Shown piece after piece: positions 1-9,474 of a stretch of 64,000 nucleotides of DNA (position 1 is the first letter of the stretch; every line of letters begins with the position of its first letter). The notes below the pieces were generated by a model. It had not been told where the DNA came from. It did not search any database and worked only from the letters and a program-made list of their open reading frames with translations. The DNA is from Acidobacteria bacterium SCN 69-37 (lineage in GTDB: Bacteria; Acidobacteriota; Vicinamibacteria; Vicinamibacterales; SCN-69-37): positions 62,001 through 126,000 of the forward strand of contig MEDJ01000022.1 of the NCBI GenBank assembly GCA_001724025.1, given 5' to 3'. A program made the translations under genes and the position numbers.

Positions 1-1573
1 AGGACGGCGAGACTGGCGGTGTCGCGGCGGCGGCCGTGGACTGTGGCGACGGCGTCGATGCGGACGCGGGTGTGTCGATCGACGTATTGGACGCGCCCGG
101 ATCGACGGAGCCGGGCTCGAGCAGGTTGGCTCCGCTGCCGGGCGTGGCGGCTTCGGCAGGCGTGTCCGTGCTCCCGAACAGGCCCATGCGCATGGCGCCG
201 TACCCGACGCCGCTCACGACGAGCAGGAGCACGGCCGCGAGCACGAGGATGTTGCGGGTCGATCGCGGCTCGGTGGCCGCCACCGGGCCGCGATCGGCCC
301 ACGGCTCTGTCGCCGGCGACGGCACCGCGGCGCGCGCGGGCGCCGGTGCCGGTGTGGCCGGCGCCGTCACGGGCACGGAAATCGGCGTCGGCGTCCGCGC
401 GGGTGCCGCCGGGACGACCGGCGGCACTGCGGCCGACGCCGCGGGGACGGCCGCGGCAGGCGTGGCCGGGACCGTGGGCGCGCCGCCCTGATGCGGCGCC
501 GCCACGGTCGCCTCGAACGCCGCCGCAGGCTGCGGCGGCGTCTCGGCGCGCTCGCTCCTGAACGGGCTGCCGCCACCCGGTGGCGGCAGCGCGATCGTGC
601 GGTCGTCGGCAGAGGTGACGGCCGGGACGGCCGTGGCCGTCTCGGCCGGCAGCGCGGCAAGGAACTCGTCAGCCGACTGATACCGATCGGCCGGGTCCTT
701 CGCGAGCAGGCGCAGCGCGATGGCCTCGAGCACGGGCGACACCGCGACGTCGGGCCGGCGCCGCGACGGCGGCGCCGGCACCTCGGTGAGGTGCTTCACC
801 AGCACGGCCGGCGTCGACGGATCGTTGAACGGCACCTCGCCGATCAACATTTCGTAGAGGATGATCCCGAGCGAATACAGGTCGCTGCGTCCATCGATTG
901 GGCGCCCCGCGGCCTGTTCGGGCGACATGTACTGCGGTGTGCCCAGCACGAACCCGGTGGCCGTCAACTGCGTCGACGCCTCGTCGAACGTCTTCGCAAT
1001 CCCGAAGTCGAGCAGCTTCGCCACCTCGTGCCGGCCGTCGGTGGCCAGCATGATGTTGTGCGGCTTCAGATCGCGATGGATGATGTTGTGCCTGTGGGCC
1101 AGCGCCAGGGCGCTGCCGACCTGCCGCATGATCCGCACGGCGCGATCGACGGCAATGGGCCCGGTGTCGCGAATGACATCCTTCAGGCTCGGTCCGTTGA
1201 CCAGCTCCATCGCGATGTAGAGCGTGCCGTCCTGCGTCTGTCCCAGATCGTAGGCGGCCGCGATGTTCGGATGGTTCAGGTTGCCCGCCGCGCGCGCCTC
1301 GCGCTGGAAGCGCCGCACGAGATCGGGCGACGTCACCAGCTCCGCCTTGATGAGCTTGACGGCCACGGGCTTGTCGAGCATCAGGTGCGTGGCCCTGTAG
1401 ATGGCCCCCATGCCGCCCTGGCCGATCTGCGCGTCGAGCCGGTACTTGCCGTCGAGCACCTGCCCCAGCCGCCCGTCGACGGCGCCCGTGGCGCCCTCGA
1501 GGACCGTGCCGTCTTTCGGACAGATCTTCACACTGCTCTCGTAGGTGGCGCCGCAGGCTGGACAGGCACGCAT
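1..1573 (-). CDS. Serine/threonine protein kinase, C-terminus beyond the left edge
   Basis: Eukaryotic-type (Hanks) Ser/Thr kinase, probably membrane-anchored. The ATG at 1571-1573 gives a start with Cys pairs (CPACG at 4-8, CPKDG at 18-22) that looks like a small zinc ribbon. The catalytic domain follows: glycine loop GQGGMG (51-56), ATP-binding Lys73 in VAVK, HRDLKPHN (166-173), DFG (189-191) and the activation-segment end GTPQYMSPEQ (211-220). A long Ala/Pro-rich linker leads to one membrane segment near residues 437-458, and the protein runs off the window, so any sensor domain is not visible. A good promoter lies just upstream. The substrate is unknown. The family assignment is firm. Confidence 0.93.
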   Translation of the reverse strand, partial: MRACPACGATYESSVKICPKDGTVLEGATGAVDGRLGQVLDGKYRLDAQIGQGGMGAIYRATHLMLDKPVAVKLIKAELVTSPDLVRRFQREARAAGNLNHPNIAAAYDLGQTQDGTLYIAMELVNGPSLKDVIRDTGPIAVDRAVRIMRQVGSALALAHRHNIIHRDLKPHNIMLATDGRHEVAKLLDFGIAKTFDEASTQLTATGFVLGTPQYMSPEQAAGRPIDGRSDLYSLGIILYEMLIGEVPFNDPSTPAVLVKHLTEVPAPPSRRRPDVAVSPVLEAIALRLLAKDPADRYQSADEFLAALPAETATAVPAVTSADDRTIALPPPGGGSPFRSERAETPPQPAAAFEATVAAPHQGGAPTVPATPAAAVPAASAAVPPVVPAAPARTPTPISVPVTAPATPAPAPARAAVPSPATEPWADRGPVAATEPRSTRNILVLAAVLLLVVSGVGYGAMRMGLFGSTDTPAEAATPGSGANLLEPGSVDPGASNTSIDTPASASTPSPQSTAAAATPPVSPS

Positions 1574-1585
1574 GACAAGGCCCCG

Positions 1586-1614
1586 ATTCTACGCCCCGGG
1601 TGGGACGTCGTAAA
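1586..1614 (-). promoter_or_regulatory. Sigma-70-like promoter of the Ser/Thr kinase gene
   Basis: On the minus strand a -35 TTTACG (1609-1614) and a -10 TAGAAT (1586-1591) are separated by exactly 17 bp. The -10 box ends 12 bp before the kinase ATG, so the transcript would have a leader of only about 5 nt. A short inverted repeat CGTAA-GT-TTACG sits just upstream at 1626-1637. Confidence 0.55.
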
Positions 1615-1643
1615 GACACGGAAACCGTAAGTTTACGCCGAAA

Positions 1644-2843
1644 TCAGGCGCCGCCGCTCCCCGGCTCCGAGGGCGCCGGCGGCTGGTACTCCGTGGCCGT
1701 GAAATACGAGGAAAAGGCCTGCAACAGGCGCATCACGTCGGGCAGCGACTTGTCGCGACCGAAGATCGACGCCAGCCGCGGATCGAGCGTCAGCGACGGA
1801 CGCGCTTCGGCCTCGAGCGCACGCTCCATCGCGCCCCGCACGAAGTCGCTCAGGTAGAAGCCGGCCAGTTCCTGCTCGTAGTTCGACGGCAGTTCGCCGA
1901 GCGAGACGTTGAACGCCCGCGCAATCGCCATGCGAAGCCCTCCCATGGCCATGACGACCGATCGCACGAAGAAGCCGTCGCTCGTGTCCGGCGTGATGGG
2001 GTGGATCGAGCTGACGTCGCACACGCCACCGTCGAGGCACGCGTTGTTCGGATCGAAGATGTCGCCCAGTCGCCACGACAAAGGCGTCGTCGGCAGCAGG
2101 CCCAGCCAGAGCAATCGCGCGCCAATCGTGATCCAGCCGGGAATCGCGCGCGCGAGCAGGTTCCTGTGCGACGCCAGGTCCACGGGCGCAGGCCGCAGGA
2201 ACGCCGCACGACCCACGGCGTGGACGCGCACCGGCGGCGCCGGATAGTAGTAGGCCACGACACCGATGCCGTGACGCAGGTGCGGCTCGAGGCGCTCGAA
2301 CGCCATCGCGGAAATCCTGTGGCGCAGCCGCGCGATGGTGTCCGACGCCGCGGGCTCGCCCAGCCGCCACACGATCAACGGCACGGGCAACCGCATCAGG
2401 CTGTCATAGTGCGCGAGGTGGCGCTGCTGGACGTCGAGAGCCGTCGCGGCCTCGCCCATGGCCTCGCCGAGAAACACCGTCCCCGGCGCCTTGCCCTCGA
2501 ACAGCGGGAAATGCTCGGCCAGCGGCCGCGGCCAGGCGCCGAACTGCGTGCCGGTCATCCACGCCAGATAGTGATCGAAGTCGGCGATGAGTGGCTCGGT
2601 CCCCTTGAGCACCACGACCTCGGCTGTGGCCTTGTCGTCATCGAGGGCCAGGCACACGGACCGATTGTGCCCCTTCAGGCGATAGAGCGCGCCCTGTTCA
2701 CCCGGGGCCGACGAGGGCATCAGCGGAATGCCCTCGGTCCGCAGCCGCACCATGGCGTCGGCCGCACGCGGCGACGCCGCCTTCAGCGCATCGAAGACGA
2801 CAGGTGACGCGGAGGCGAGATCGAACACGACAGAGTGGGGCAT
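1644..2843 (-). CDS. Conserved-looking hypothetical protein, 399 aa
   Basis: I do not recognise this protein. It starts at an ATG and has no signal peptide. The sequence looks like a soluble globular protein with an even mix of charged and hydrophobic residues. One hydrophobic stretch (GWITIGARLLWLGLLP, middle of the protein) could be buried or a weak membrane contact. The C-terminus is Pro/Gly-rich and disordered. It lies between the kinase gene and the FemAB/GNAT pair, all on the same strand, but spacers of about 50-70 bp and the kinase's own promoter give no clear operon link. The long open frame and GC-biased codon use support a real gene. Confidence 0.75.
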   Translation of the reverse strand: MPHSVVFDLASASPVVFDALKAASPRAADAMVRLRTEGIPLMPSSAPGEQGALYRLKGHNRSVCLALDDDKATAEVVVLKGTEPLIADFDHYLAWMTGTQFGAWPRPLAEHFPLFEGKAPGTVFLGEAMGEAATALDVQQRHLAHYDSLMRLPVPLIVWRLGEPAASDTIARLRHRISAMAFERLEPHLRHGIGVVAYYYPAPPVRVHAVGRAAFLRPAPVDLASHRNLLARAIPGWITIGARLLWLGLLPTTPLSWRLGDIFDPNNACLDGGVCDVSSIHPITPDTSDGFFVRSVVMAMGGLRMAIARAFNVSLGELPSNYEQELAGFYLSDFVRGAMERALEAEARPSLTLDPRLASIFGRDKSLPDVMRLLQAFSSYFTATEYQPPAPSEPGSGGA

Positions 2844-2894
2844 GGGGTGTTTTTCGGAAGATGAGACTTCGGAGCAGATCCTGGGGAATCCCCC

Positions 2895-3902
2895 CTACCT
2901 CATCACATAGTCAAACGTGCCGAGCTGACGCACCACGGTTCCACTGAATCCACGCTTGAATCGGTAGAGACTCCACATCCCGCCCGTCTGCCTGCCGTAC
3001 TCGGCCTCGAGCACGTCGACGTCGTGATCGGGAATCCCGAACGTGTCGTAGGTCTCGCACCCGCGCGACTTCGCCCACTGCATCGCGGTCCAGTGCAGCA
3101 GTTGATTGGGATTCAGCTTCCGCGCGTCGTCGGCGTCCGATGATGCGCCCCAGAGATACGTGGCCGTGCGTCCGAACACGAACACGATGATGCCCGACAC
3201 GTCCGGGCCGTCGTCACCGCCGCGCGCGAGATAGAGCCGCATCGTGTCGGTGCCGGCGAACGCGCGCGCCGCCAGGCCGAACGTCTCCCGCGCCGCACGA
3301 CGCAGGCCGTGACGCTTCGTCATGTCCTCGAACAGGTCTTCGAATACCGCGATGTCGGCCTCGCCGCCCACACGGACCTGGACGCCAAGCTTCTCGGCCA
3401 GCCGCACACGGTTACGCGTGTTGGACTTGAACCGCGCCCAGATCTCCCCGGTGGTCGGCCGCAGGTCGACGAGCAGCGTGCGACGCGGCATGATCCACTG
3501 CTTCGCCGCCGCAAACCCGAAGCCCTGCATCATCTCCACGTGCGCCGCATGCCACACCCACTGCGGCTCGATGCGGAGCAGGAACGCGCCTTCTTCGCGC
3601 GCAGCCGCGATTGCCGCGTCCACGAGCGCCCGCACGATCGGCACGTCATCCGGATCGGCCACCGGCCCGCGTGGGACGACGGCAAATGGACGCGTGGCGC
3701 CCTGGAAGATGAACACCTGCACGACGCCGCGGATGTCGTTGCCGGCAAGCGCCGCGATACGCCGCGGCCTGGCGCCCAGGCCCCGCTGCATCTCGCCCCA
3801 CGTCCAGCCCTGGAAGAAATGTCCCGACGGGTGTGCCTCGACGAACGCGTCCCAGCGGTCTCTGTCGTCGTAATGGTCGACGATCCGGATCGAATCGGTC
3901 AT
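2895..3902 (-). CDS. FemAB-family peptidoglycan aminoacyltransferase-like protein
   Basis: 335-aa protein of the FemA/FemB/FemX superfamily (two GNAT-like folds), which transfer amino acids from aminoacyl-tRNA to a lipid-linked peptidoglycan precursor. Family signs are an N-terminal GHFFQGWTWGEMQ, the central SNTRNRVRLAEKLGV block, and a C-terminal half with GASSDADDARKLNPNQLLHW and YDTFGIPD. The chosen ATG at 3900-3902 overlaps the stop of the upstream GNAT gene as ATGA; a longer in-frame extension upstream only reads antisense through that gene. Translational coupling suggests that the two acyltransferases work together. The amino acid transferred cannot be told, and related proteins outside Firmicutes may act on other acceptors. 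Confidence 0.8.
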   Translation of the reverse strand: MTDSIRIVDHYDDRDRWDAFVEAHPSGHFFQGWTWGEMQRGLGARPRRIAALAGNDIRGVVQVFIFQGATRPFAVVPRGPVADPDDVPIVRALVDAAIAAAREEGAFLLRIEPQWVWHAAHVEMMQGFGFAAAKQWIMPRRTLLVDLRPTTGEIWARFKSNTRNRVRLAEKLGVQVRVGGEADIAVFEDLFEDMTKRHGLRRAARETFGLAARAFAGTDTMRLYLARGGDDGPDVSGIIVFVFGRTATYLWGASSDADDARKLNPNQLLHWTAMQWAKSRGCETYDTFGIPDHDVDVLEAEYGRQTGGMWSLYRFKRGFSGTVVRQLGTFDYVMR

Positions 3903-4819
3903 GCGACTGGTGCGGCCGGCGCGAGCGCCTTCGACACGCCGCGCGTCTCGCCGCAGAAACTGATGTACGGCGCGCACCGCCGCAGGACGAACCGCACCAT
4001 GTTCTCGTACACCGACGAGGTCACGAAGGTGCAGACGACGCCAGTCCCCTTCAATCGTTCGATCGAGGCCACGTAGAGCGCGAAAATCGCGCCGCGATGC
4101 GCGAGATCGCGGCGCATGAAGCTCGTGGTGAAGCACAGGAGCTTCGGGCCGATCGGGTGGTTGATGACCCAGCCGACCACCTGGCCGTCCCTGCGCATTC
4201 CCACGCTCGAAACCGGATCGAATCGATCGCTCATGCGCCACGGCTCGAGATCCGGGTCGATCCACGGTCGCTCGGTGTGCGTGCGCTTCAGCGTCTCGAG
4301 TTCGTCAGCGGTGAGGTCGGCCCACGCGAACACCTCGCACCCGGCCGGCAGACGCGCCTTGCCGTACCACTCGGTGGTGGCTGCTTCCTCGGGCGTGAAT
4401 CGCACGACGATCTTCCGGCGCTCGGGCGTCGAGAATGCGCGCTTCTCGAAGATGCGCTCGATGGACGCGATGGCGGACCTGCCCGTCATGTAGACCGCCT
4501 CGAGGCTCGCCGCGCCGCGCCGGCGGAGATCGGCCTCCATCCCCTCGATGAGCCGGGTCCCGATCCCCTGTCCCCGATGGCCGGCGATCACGAATAACGA
4601 GAACAATTCGGCCGACGCCGAGTCTCCGGGTGCCAGTTCGGCCAGCGCCAGTCCGGCCGGCTCGCCGTCGATGGTCGCGCAGTGCGCCACGGGACGCCCG
4701 CCGGTGGCCGGATGGATCGACCCGATCAGCGCCAGCAGCGGACGATACGCCGGAAACGTCATGGCTGCCCACGCGTCGCCGAGCGGCGCTGTCGCTTCCG
4801 CCATCACGACGTCAGACAC
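3899..4819 (-). CDS. GNAT-family N-acetyltransferase, two-domain
   Basis: 306-aa protein with a clear acetyl-CoA-binding motif A in the first half (LFVIAGHRGQGIGTRLIEGM, about residues 75-94) and a second, more degenerate GNAT-like half. The start is taken as GTG at 4819 because a GAGGG sequence sits 4-5 nt upstream; an ATG five codons further in (4804) is the alternative. It overlaps the downstream FemAB gene by 4 bp. Substrate unknown. The pairing suggests a role in cell-envelope or amino-acyl chemistry, which is inference. Confidence 0.8.
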   Translation of the reverse strand: MSDVVMAEATAPLGDAWAAMTFPAYRPLLALIGSIHPATGGRPVAHCATIDGEPAGLALAELAPGDSASAELFSLFVIAGHRGQGIGTRLIEGMEADLRRRGAASLEAVYMTGRSAIASIERIFEKRAFSTPERRKIVVRFTPEEAATTEWYGKARLPAGCEVFAWADLTADELETLKRTHTERPWIDPDLEPWRMSDRFDPVSSVGMRRDGQVVGWVINHPIGPKLLCFTTSFMRRDLAHRGAIFALYVASIERLKGTGVVCTFVTSSVYENMVRFVLRRCAPYISFCGETRGVSKALAPAAPVA

Positions 4820-4939
4820 GACACCCTCGCAAAACGCCCTCGATCATCACCCATCACCGCAGCCGGTCGAAGGCTAACACGACGGAGGCCGGGAGGCGGC
4901 AGCCGGGAAGGGGCCGGGAAGGCTACAGTGGACACTTCT

Positions 4940-6256
4940 ATGCCCTTCATTGCCCGTTGCGTCCCGCGCCTGCTCATCGCCCTCGGTCTGGTCGTCGGCC
5001 CGGCATCGGTTGCCCTGGCGCAGGCCGACGCTCATGCGCACCACGGTAGTGACGCCACGGCCGATTGTGTGTCATGTCCGGCGCCGCGCGAGTCCTCGGG
5101 CACGTCATGGCAGCCGGATGCCGCCGGCTCGCCCCACACGTCCCGTCGCCTCGGCGCCTGGCTCGTGGCGACGCACGTCGAGCTTGCGCCCATGGTGACG
5201 CGCGAGACCGGCCCGCGCGGGGGCTCGGCCTTCGTTGTCCCGAACCACGGCATGCTGAACCTCCGGCGCGCGGCCGGCGGCGGCACCTTCGGCATCCGCA
5301 CGATGCTGTCGCTCGAGCCTCTGATGGGAGCCGACGGCTATCCGATCCTGCTGCAGGCAGGCGAAACGGCCGACGGCGTCCATCCGCTCATCGATCGCCA
5401 GCATCCGCACGATGTGTTCATGGAACTGGCGGGCACCTACGAGCGACGCCTCACCTCTGGCGCACGCGTATCGTTCTACCTGGCCGCGGTCGGAGAGCCC
5501 GCACTGGGCCCGCCCGCGTTCATGCATCGCCCGTCGGCTTCGCTGCTGCCGATCGCGCCCATCACGCACCACTGGATCGACTCGACGCACATCACGCAGG
5601 GTGTCGTCACTGTCGGCCTCTCGCCGGGCGAGCGCCTGCGCTTCGAGGTGTCGGCCTTCAACGGCAGGGAACCCGACGAACGGCGATGGAACCTGGCCGC
5701 GCCGCGTTTCGACTCGTTCTCGCTGCGCGTGTCGATCAATCCGAGCGCGGCGCTCGCGTTCCAGGCCAGCGCGGGTGTCGTGAAGAATCCCGAGTTCGTG
5801 CACCCAGACGCAGACGTCACGAAGCTGTCCGCGTCGATGATGTACGCGCGGCGATGGAACGACGGCGGGCTGGATGCGCTCGTGGCACTTGCGTACAGCA
5901 CGCGGACCGCGAGCCTGTCGCCGGTCCCCGGCGGGTCGTACTACACGCCGGGGGCCACGTCACCGGCGCTCATCGTGGAGAACACGATTCGCCTGCGACG
6001 ACGCCACGAACTGATGGCACGCGCCGAGGCCGTGCGCAAGGACGAACTGTTCGGTATCGACGACCCGCGGCACTCGTTGCAGTTCCCCGTGGCCCGCGCC
6101 ACGTTCGGCTACGCCCTGCGCCTCATCGATCGCCACAACGTCGTCGTCCGCGTCGGCGCCGCGTGGTCGGCCGTGGGCGTGTCCGACGGGATCCGCGACG
6201 ACTATGGCGGGAATCAGACGGGCGCGCTGGCGTTCGTCAGGATCGACGCGCATTAG
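4940..6256 (+). CDS. Predicted outer-membrane beta-barrel protein with His-rich N-terminus
   Basis: 438-aa secreted protein. A signal peptide (hydrophobic LLIALGLVVGPASVALA) is followed by a His-rich mature start (ADAHAHHGSD) and a CVSC pair, suggesting metal contact. The rest alternates short strand-like segments ending in aromatic residues, as in outer-membrane barrels, and carries a distinctive HPLIDRQHPHDVFMEL block near residue 150. Similar uncharacterised proteins occur near copper-resistance genes, but no copper gene is adjacent here. The open frame extends further upstream, but the ATG at 4940 is the first that gives a signal peptide. A TACAGT box lies 11 bp before it. Confidence 0.7.
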   Translation: MPFIARCVPRLLIALGLVVGPASVALAQADAHAHHGSDATADCVSCPAPRESSGTSWQPDAAGSPHTSRRLGAWLVATHVELAPMVTRETGPRGGSAFVVPNHGMLNLRRAAGGGTFGIRTMLSLEPLMGADGYPILLQAGETADGVHPLIDRQHPHDVFMELAGTYERRLTSGARVSFYLAAVGEPALGPPAFMHRPSASLLPIAPITHHWIDSTHITQGVVTVGLSPGERLRFEVSAFNGREPDERRWNLAAPRFDSFSLRVSINPSAALAFQASAGVVKNPEFVHPDADVTKLSASMMYARRWNDGGLDALVALAYSTRTASLSPVPGGSYYTPGATSPALIVENTIRLRRRHELMARAEAVRKDELFGIDDPRHSLQFPVARATFGYALRLIDRHNVVVRVGAAWSAVGVSDGIRDDYGGNQTGALAFVRIDAH

Positions 6257-6291
6257 ACGATCAAGCCAGAACCCGGAAGACAGAAGTTGTT

Positions 6292-7047
6292 CTACCGCTG
6301 CAGGCGATAGTGCACGTACTTCATCGCTCCCGTCGCGAGATTGTCGTACGACGGCGTGCCGCGGACGCCGGCCCAGCTGAGCAGCAGCGGGCGGAATCGC
6401 TCGGGCAGATCCAGCGAGTCAATCAGTTCCTGCCGCAGATCGCTCGTGCGCTCGAGCGAGGCGACGACGTTGGCCGTGATGTCGCGGCGGTCGACGATGT
6501 GGAAGCCGGCGGATGCGAGCGGGGCGTCCGGCAGCCGTGTCGGCGGCCAGAGCGCGGCCAGCAGGCACCAGCCTCCAGGCCGGACCACGCGCGCGGCCTC
6601 GCGATAGAACCGCTCGGGCTCCTCGAAGTGCTGCGCGGCCTCGATGCTGTAGAGCACGTCGGCCGCACCTGTGGCAATCGGCAGGATCCCGGCGTCGGCC
6701 ATGGCCACGTGCGTGGACGGCCGCGGCTCCAGGCGACGCCGCGTCAGGTCCAGGTGCTCGGCCGAGAGATCGAGGCCGACGTACCGCAGGTCGGGCTTGT
6801 TCTCGAGCAGCAGCCTGGCGCCACCACCGCGGCCGCAGCCGACCTCCACCACCGTCCCGGCCGTCACCGGAAACGGCTCCAGCACGGTCTCGTACAGACG
6901 ACGGCACATGCGGAACAGGTCCAGGTCATCGGACGGCTCGTCGGGATGATCAACAAAACCGTAATTGATGAACGCCAGGTCTGGCGATCGCCGGGCAATG
7001 GCGTTGTAGAACCGCTGCATCGACTCGATGAGGGACCCGTCGGACAT
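6292..7047 (-). CDS. Class I SAM-dependent methyltransferase
   Basis: 251-aa Rossmann-fold methyltransferase. Motif I is VVEVGCGRGGG (67-77), followed by an acidic YVGLDLS strand and the post-motif region RVVRPGG typical of UbiE/type 11 methyltransferases. The start is set at the ATG at 7045-7047; the 23 residues of upstream open frame run toward the divergent P450 gene and look non-coding. The 67-bp divergent spacer with the P450 gene suggests shared control and perhaps a shared small-molecule pathway. Substrate unknown. Confidence 0.85.
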   Translation of the reverse strand: MSDGSLIESMQRFYNAIARRSPDLAFINYGFVDHPDEPSDDLDLFRMCRRLYETVLEPFPVTAGTVVEVGCGRGGGARLLLENKPDLRYVGLDLSAEHLDLTRRRLEPRPSTHVAMADAGILPIATGAADVLYSIEAAQHFEEPERFYREAARVVRPGGWCLLAALWPPTRLPDAPLASAGFHIVDRRDITANVVASLERTSDLRQELIDSLDLPERFRPLLLSWAGVRGTPSYDNLATGAMKYVHYRLQR

Positions 7048-7114
7048 GCGCGCCACTCTACCCCAGAACACGAGACTTGACGCGCGGCGGCAGGCGCGCG
7101 AAAGATCGGGGCCC

Positions 7115-8308
7115 ATGCTGGACTTCTCGGATCCGGACTATCGTCGCAATCCGTATCCCACGCTGAAGCGATTGCGCGAGACCGACCCGCTCTATCGACA
7201 CCCGCACGGGTTCTGGATCAGCACGCGCCACGCCGACGTCCGCTTCTTCAATCGCGACCCGCGACTCGGCCGCGACCTGCGCAAGCTCACGTTCGGCGGC
7301 GCCCACGTCGTGTACGCGCAGTTGCCGACGCTGCTCGAGTCGTACACGACGGGGATGTTCCACCTCGATCCGCCGGATCACACCCGCGTCCGCCGCCTGT
7401 TCTCCCACGCTTTCACACCGGCCGCCGTGGCGCGCATGGTGGCAAGCGTCGAACGCACGGCCCACACCCTGGTCTCCGCCCTGCCGGACGAGGGCGCGAT
7501 CGAGCTGATTCACGACGTGGCCAAGCCGTTCCCTGTCGCGGTGATCGGCGACCTCCTCGACGTGCCCGAGGCCGACTATCCGGTGCTCGAACGCTGGAGC
7601 TTCGCGATTTCCGAGATCGTGGAACTGACGATCAGCAAGGCCAAGCTCGCGCGCGCCGAACAGAGCGCCCGGGAATTCAAGGCGTACCTCGAGGCGTTCG
7701 TCGAACGCCGCCGCCGCGAACCGGGTGACGGCCTCGTCGATCGGTTGATCGCGATCGAACGCGATCACGGCACGCTCAGCGAAGCGGAGCTGATTCACAA
7801 CATCATGCTGCTCTTCGTCGCGGGACACGAGACCACGACGAACCTGATCGGCAACGGCCTGTACGCCCTGCTCCGGCACCCGGATCAGCTGGCGCGGCTG
7901 CGGCGCGATCCGGCCCTGCTGCCGCTGGCCATCGAGGAGTGCCTGCGATACGAGAGCCCGGCCAACGCCACGCCGCGCTGTGCGCACGAGGACATCGAGG
8001 TCCGCGGCAAGATCATCCGCAGGGGCGAACTGGTCATGTGCATGCTGGGTGCGGCCAACCGCGACCCGGAGGCGTTTGCCGATCCCGAGCGTCTCGACAT
8101 CACGCGCGATCCCAACCCGCACGAAAGTTTCGGCGGCGGCATCCACTACTGCATCGGCGCCCCGCTGGCGCGGCTCGAAGGGCGGCTCGCGCTCGCGGCG
8201 CTGCTCGCACGCTACCGCCACTTCACGATCGACGACTCGCGCGTTGCCTGGGCCGACCGCGTGAACCTGCGCGGGCTCTCGCAGTTCGGGCTCCAGGTGG
8301 CACAGTAG
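7115..8308 (+). CDS. Cytochrome P450
   Basis: 397-aa soluble bacterial P450 mono-oxygenase of normal length. I-helix oxygen-activation motif AGHETTT (236-242), K-helix ExxR E275-R278, and heme-binding loop FGGGIHYCIGAPLAR with ligand Cys346. There is no membrane anchor or fused reductase, so it needs external ferredoxin and reductase, neither of which is visible nearby. The start at 7115 gives the usual N-terminus (DPDYRRNPYP). An 18-bp gap leads to a cysteine-rich gene, so the two are probably co-transcribed. Substrate unknown. Confidence 0.95.
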   Translation: MLDFSDPDYRRNPYPTLKRLRETDPLYRHPHGFWISTRHADVRFFNRDPRLGRDLRKLTFGGAHVVYAQLPTLLESYTTGMFHLDPPDHTRVRRLFSHAFTPAAVARMVASVERTAHTLVSALPDEGAIELIHDVAKPFPVAVIGDLLDVPEADYPVLERWSFAISEIVELTISKAKLARAEQSAREFKAYLEAFVERRRREPGDGLVDRLIAIERDHGTLSEAELIHNIMLLFVAGHETTTNLIGNGLYALLRHPDQLARLRRDPALLPLAIEECLRYESPANATPRCAHEDIEVRGKIIRRGELVMCMLGAANRDPEAFADPERLDITRDPNPHESFGGGIHYCIGAPLARLEGRLALAALLARYRHFTIDDSRVAWADRVNLRGLSQFGLQVAQ

Positions 8309-8326
8309 AAAGGGCAAGGCCTGATC

Positions 8327-9409
8327 ATGACCCGCGAACGCGTGATCGACTTCCTGCCGGCGATCTACCGCCCGTTCCTGCCCGACGTGTTCGATCGCCC
8401 CATGCGCGAGGAGCGTCACGCCACCTGCGCGGCCTGCTCGATGTGTCCGCCACCCGAGCCCGACTTCCCGGCCGACGCGTATTTCAATCCCTCGACCAAG
8501 TGCTGCACCTTCCACCCGGCGCTGCCGAACTACTCGGTCGGCGGGCTGCTGGCCGACACCAGCACCGAGGGCGCAGAGGGCCGGCGCCGCGTGCTGGCGA
8601 CGATCGCCGCGGGCGTGGGCGTGACGCCTGCCGGCCTCCTGCCGCCCGCGCGGGTCCTGCTGCTGCAACGACACGGCAAAGCCGCCTTCGGGCGTGCCGA
8701 GCGGCTCGTCTGTCCGTATCTCGATCGCGAGCACGGCGCCTGCACCGTGTGGGCACAGCGCGAAGCCGAGTGCGCGACCTGGTTCTGCAAGCACAATCAG
8801 GGCGTCGACGGCCGCGCGTTCTGGAAGCAGGTGCGCGACTACCTCGTCGAGGTACACGTCGCACTCGGCACGTGGGTGATGCGCGAACTCGGGATCGATC
8901 CCGATCGCATCGCCGAGGGCTTCGGACCGCACCTCGACGCGCTCGACGCGCGCGATCTCGACGATCGGCCGCCAGCGGCCGCGGACCATGCCAGGATGTG
9001 GGGCGAGTGGACGGGGCGCGAGATCGCGTTCTACGAGGCCGCGTACGACATGGTGCGCACGCTCGACCGCGATCGCTTCACGTCACTCATGGGGGTTGCG
9101 CACGCGGTGACCGTCGATCGGATCGCGAAACGCCACGACGCCATCACGGACCCGGTGCTGCCCGATCCGCTGCTGCGTAATCCGCTACTGCGCGTCGACC
9201 GCGCGGCCGACGGCGCGTACGTCCTCACGGCCGTGGACGAGGGCGAAGCCACACGCCTTCGCTCCGAGATCTATCCGCTGCTCGATCTCTTCGACGGCCG
9301 CCGACGCACGACCGACGTGCGCGCCCGCGTCATCGCCGAAACGGGATACCGCGTCTCTGACAGCTTCCTCCAGGCGCTCTATCACCACCGGATCCTCATA
9401 GGGACATAG
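8327..9409 (+). CDS. Cysteine-rich YkgJ-like protein linked to the P450
   Basis: 360-aa cytoplasmic protein. The first half has two cysteine clusters: CAACSMC followed by KCC (about 33-64), and the block CPYLDREHGACTVWAQREAEC followed by WFC (about 127-151). The second matches the pattern of the YkgJ-type zinc/iron-chelating domain (C-x-Y-L...G-x-C-x-(I/V)...C..F/W-x-C). The C-terminal part is helical, with a final segment (LLDLFDGRRRTTDVRARVIAETG) resembling a small winged or helical domain. It is probably translated with the P450. It could hold a metal or Fe-S centre; an electron-transfer role would be a guess. The family's exact function is unknown. Confidence 0.7.
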   Translation: MTRERVIDFLPAIYRPFLPDVFDRPMREERHATCAACSMCPPPEPDFPADAYFNPSTKCCTFHPALPNYSVGGLLADTSTEGAEGRRRVLATIAAGVGVTPAGLLPPARVLLLQRHGKAAFGRAERLVCPYLDREHGACTVWAQREAECATWFCKHNQGVDGRAFWKQVRDYLVEVHVALGTWVMRELGIDPDRIAEGFGPHLDALDARDLDDRPPAAADHARMWGEWTGREIAFYEAAYDMVRTLDRDRFTSLMGVAHAVTVDRIAKRHDAITDPVLPDPLLRNPLLRVDRAADGAYVLTAVDEGEATRLRSEIYPLLDLFDGRRRTTDVRARVIAETGYRVSDSFLQALYHHRILIGT

Positions 9410-9474
9410 GGCGACAAGGCCATACGACTACGAGGCTACGAGACCACGCGGGCGGCAGGCTCGAGAGCCGACGA

